Shown one piece after another: positions 6,146-8,067 of a stretch of 8,067 nt of DNA (the stretch's first letter is position 1; each line of letters begins with the position of its first letter). This stretch comes from Spirochaetaceae bacterium. Its GTDB lineage: Bacteria; Spirochaetota; Spirochaetia; Treponematales; Breznakiellaceae. The position numbers and the translations under genes were made by a program. The DNA lies in assembly GCA_031278935.1 (NCBI GenBank), contig JAITJK010000034.1, positions 1 to 8,067 on the forward strand. Reading direction: 5' to 3'. Under the pieces are notes generated by a model, which was given only the letters and a program-made list of their open reading frames with translations, had not been told where the DNA came from and searched no databases.

Positions 6146-6210
6146 GGGAAAGAGGCAGAGGCCTTTTCCCTAAGGGGGCGCCGATAGCCTCACGTTAACC
6201 GGCGCCCTCT
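6146..6210 (+). other. Two tandem hairpins between alaS and the SurA-like gene
   Basis: The first hairpin, 6146-6170, is GGGAAAG plus GG (one bulged A) against CC plus TTTTCCC. The second is AGGGGGCGCCG (6173-6183) against CGGCGCCCTCT (6200-6210): 11 bp with one G-U pair and a 16-nt loop. No T-run follows the second stem, and the AAAGGA ribosome binding site of the next gene begins one base later. The pair looks more like an mRNA-processing or attenuating structure inside an operon than a full terminator. Confidence 0.55.
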
Positions 6211-6221
6211 AAAGGACTGTT

Positions 6222-7265
6222 ATGAAACGACTTATAAGTATCATGCTGCTGGGGATGTTCCTTGCGGCTCAGGGCTTTACCCAATCGGATTTGCAGCCCG
6301 TGGCTATTGTCCGCTTAACAAAAAGCGAGCCGATTACGGTTAAGCAATACCGGACGGAAGTAGAGCGGATGGAAAAACAGGCTGGACGGGCTTTGGATAC
6401 CGCAGAACGGCGGCAGGTTTTGGACGTGATGATCAACGAAAAACTGGCTATTCAGGCAGCGGAACGGGACAAGATCATCGTATCGGAGAACGAGATTAAC
6501 CAACAGTTGCAAAACCTCCGGGCAAGCCTGGCCCAGCGGGTGGGCCGGCAGCCTACGGACGCGGAATTTACCGTGGCCGTGCGAAACGAGACGGGCCTTG
6601 AGCTGCCGGCCTTCCGGGAACAGCTGCGTCGGCAGCTTATTACTCAAAAATATCTGCTGTCCAAGAAGCAGAGCCTTTTTAATTCCATCGTCCCCCCCAC
6701 GGAAACCGACATTGTGAATACCTATACCCTGGCTAAAACCCAGTTTATCCGGCCTGAGACGGTACGTTTCTCCATGATCCAGGTTCCTTTTGGTGCGGAC
6801 AGCGGGACTAAGACCAAAGCCAAGAGCTTGGCGGATCAGCTGATGCAGGAGATCGGTTCTAATCCGGCGAAATTTGATGAAGCCATGATCCGGGGTCAGA
6901 CGCCCAACTCAGGGTATCAGGCAGGGGATGGGGGCTATCTACCCCGGAACCTGGAAGCCCAGCAAGTGGCGGGCCAGGATTTTATCAACACCGCCTTCAG
7001 CCTGAAGCAGGGGGAAGTGTCGAAGCTCATCGAGGGGGTCCGAGGGTACCAGATCATCAAGGTTACGGAAACCTATGGGCAAAAGAGCCTTGAGCTGGAC
7101 GACGTGTTTCAGTTAGGAAGTCGTATGACCGTGCGGGACTACATCGGCAATGCTTTACTGCAGGAACGGCAGCAGGCGGTCATTGAACGGGCAACCCAGG
7201 AACTGGTTACGGAACTACGGACCGGGAACCCTTTCCAGATTTTTGAAAATAATTTGAAATGGTAA
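6222..7265 (+). CDS. Exported SurA/PpiC-like protein (peptidyl-prolyl isomerase family, probable chaperone)
   Basis: The product has 347 residues. A signal peptide covers about 1-20 (MKRLISIMLLGMFLAAQGFTQ), with no lipobox Cys, so it should be periplasmic. A SurA-N-like helical region at about 36-155 contains RRQVLDVMINEKLAIQAAERD and ENEINQQLQNLRA, the standard layout of this family. A parvulin-like domain at about 178-285 contains GDGGYLPR, FINTAFSLKQGEVSKLIEG and GYQIIKVTE. The two histidines usual in active parvulins are absent: the first position is Met185 (in VRFSMIQV) and the second is Gln277 (in GYQII). The role is therefore more likely folding or delivery of outer-membrane proteins than proline isomerisation. 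AAAGGA lies 5 nt before the ATG. nusB follows after 14 bp. I recall a T. pallidum counterpart (Tpn39b) at the same place beside alaS and nusB. Confidence 0.88.
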   Translation: MKRLISIMLLGMFLAAQGFTQSDLQPVAIVRLTKSEPITVKQYRTEVERMEKQAGRALDTAERRQVLDVMINEKLAIQAAERDKIIVSENEINQQLQNLRASLAQRVGRQPTDAEFTVAVRNETGLELPAFREQLRRQLITQKYLLSKKQSLFNSIVPPTETDIVNTYTLAKTQFIRPETVRFSMIQVPFGADSGTKTKAKSLADQLMQEIGSNPAKFDEAMIRGQTPNSGYQAGDGGYLPRNLEAQQVAGQDFINTAFSLKQGEVSKLIEGVRGYQIIKVTETYGQKSLELDDVFQLGSRMTVRDYIGNALLQERQQAVIERATQELVTELRTGNPFQIFENNLKW

Positions 7266-7279
7266 AGGGTAACTGATAG

Positions 7280-7711
7280 ATGGCATCTCGTAGAAAAGGC
7301 CGGATACTGGCATTTCAGACCCTTTATTCCTGGGAGATATTGCAGCTTCCTGTGGAAAAAGTCCTGGACTTCTCTTGGCTGGGCGCGGAGAAGCAGGCCG
7401 CCTTAGGGGAGGAACTGACTGCGTTTTCCCGACTTCTGGTTATGGGAACCATTGAACATATCAACGCGGTAGATACGATGATCCGTTCCCATATAGAGCA
7501 TTGGGACTTTTCCCGGGTCAACCGAGTGGATCTGGCGGTGTTGCGGATGAGTACCTATACCCTCATGTACCAGCAAGAGGTGCATCCTTCGATTGTCATC
7601 AATGAGGCTATCGGTATAGCTAAAGAATTCGGTACCGATGATTCCTACCGCTTTATTAATGGTGTTCTGGATAGTATCCGGAAAACCCTCCACAATGCTT
7701 CTTCCGCCTAA
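7280..7711 (+). CDS. nusB: Transcription antitermination factor NusB
   Basis: The product has 143 residues, normal for NusB, a small all-helical RNA-binding protein that joins NusE (ribosomal protein S10) on boxA RNA to prevent early termination in rRNA operons. Diagnostic segments are the N-terminal RRKGRILAFQTLYSWE, the central RVNRVDLAVLRMSTYTLMY (95-113 region) and VINEAIGIAKEFGTDDSYRF followed by INGVLDSI near the C-terminus. An AAAGGG lies about 10 nt before the ATG, a somewhat long spacing. The gene begins 14 bp after the SurA-like stop, and its own stop codon overlaps the ribosome binding site of the next gene, which indicates one transcript. Confidence 0.96.
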   Translation: MASRRKGRILAFQTLYSWEILQLPVEKVLDFSWLGAEKQAALGEELTAFSRLLVMGTIEHINAVDTMIRSHIEHWDFSRVNRVDLAVLRMSTYTLMYQQEVHPSIVINEAIGIAKEFGTDDSYRFINGVLDSIRKTLHNASSA

Positions 7712-7720
7712 GGAGTGTGT

Positions 7721-8067
7721 ATGGACCTATCATCAGAGGAAAGGCCCCGCAAAAAGCCGCAAATGCCGCAGGAATCGGGTAATAAGAAACCTAAGAAAAA
7801 ATCTTTCCCCGTATGGTGGGTCTTGTTTAGTCTGGGCGTGCTTATCGCCGGGGGCCTCTGCTGGGCGTTTATCTTCCCCAGGCCTCAAAGGGTCCAACAC
7901 GGGGCGAGCTTTTACCAGGCCCTAGGGGAATTCGATGCGTTACTAGAACAAACCCCCGATATCTACCAGCGGGATAGTTCCATCCGCCTAAACCGCGCCC
8001 TAGATGCCTTGGAGAAACAATCCTTTGGCCTTGAGCCGACCCTTTCCCTGCTCAAGCGCCGCCGATT
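7721..8067 (+). CDS. Single-pass membrane protein of unknown function (3' part outside window)
   Basis: The frame stays open to the window edge, and 115 codons are visible. The first 29 residues are hydrophilic and very basic (RPRKKPQMPQ, then GNKKPKKKS). A TM helix follows at about 30-52 (FPVWWVLFSLGVLIAGGLCW), then a helical region (FYQALGEFDALLEQTP, IRLNRALDALEKQSFG). The positive-inside rule places the N-terminus in the cytoplasm and the rest outside. The spacing of the helices could be the start of TPR-like repeats, but too little is visible to assign a family. The start is well supported: AAGGAG lies 6 nt before the ATG, and its first bases are the TAA stop of nusB. It is co-transcribed and probably translationally coupled with nusB. 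Confidence 0.8.
   Translation, partial: MDLSSEERPRKKPQMPQESGNKKPKKKSFPVWWVLFSLGVLIAGGLCWAFIFPRPQRVQHGASFYQALGEFDALLEQTPDIYQRDSSIRLNRALDALEKQSFGLEPTLSLLKRRR

Overview
The window looks like spirochaete DNA, most likely a Treponema relative with moderate to high GC (the free-living or insect-gut type rather than T. pallidum itself). Four things point there. The alanyl-tRNA synthetase is very short. The order alaS - SurA/PpiC-like exported protein - nusB is the one I recall from Treponema. A lipoprotein carries a relaxed lipobox. A protein with two cyclic-nucleotide-binding domains sits beside a Cache/HAMP membrane sensor. Assignment is by recognition only; no search was run.

Left half (1-4015), all on the minus strand. 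Read in the direction of transcription, a lipoprotein of unknown function (3335-4015) is followed 33 bp later by a sorbitol/xylitol-type zinc dehydrogenase (2267-3301), probably as one operon. A gap of about 190 bp follows. It holds a degenerate copy of a palindromic dispersed repeat (2189-2240) and a clear extended -10 promoter (2100-2108). This promoter serves the double cyclic-nucleotide-binding regulator (856-2079). Next comes the N-terminal part of a two-TM sensor with an extracytoplasmic Cache-like domain and a HAMP domain, cut by the window edge (1-839). The linker after HAMP resembles that of treponemal class III adenylate cyclases, so the pair may be a cAMP producer and its effector.

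Divergent region (about 4016-4326). The lipoprotein gene and alaS are transcribed away from each other across about 310 bp. No good ribosome binding site precedes either start. In both cases a promoter -10 element ends 6-7 nt before an ATG, which suggests leaderless mRNAs. The spacer also holds a GC-rich stem-loop and an inverted repeat over the alaS promoter.

Right half (4327-8067), all on the plus strand. A minimal alaS lacks the C-terminal domain and the usual beta-barrel ahead of the editing domain. It is followed by two tandem hairpins, a SurA/PpiC-like exported protein without the usual parvulin histidines, nusB, and the start of a single-pass membrane protein whose ribosome binding site overlaps the nusB stop codon. 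Spacing of 80, 14 and 9 bp suggests one operon for translation, envelope protein folding and transcription antitermination.
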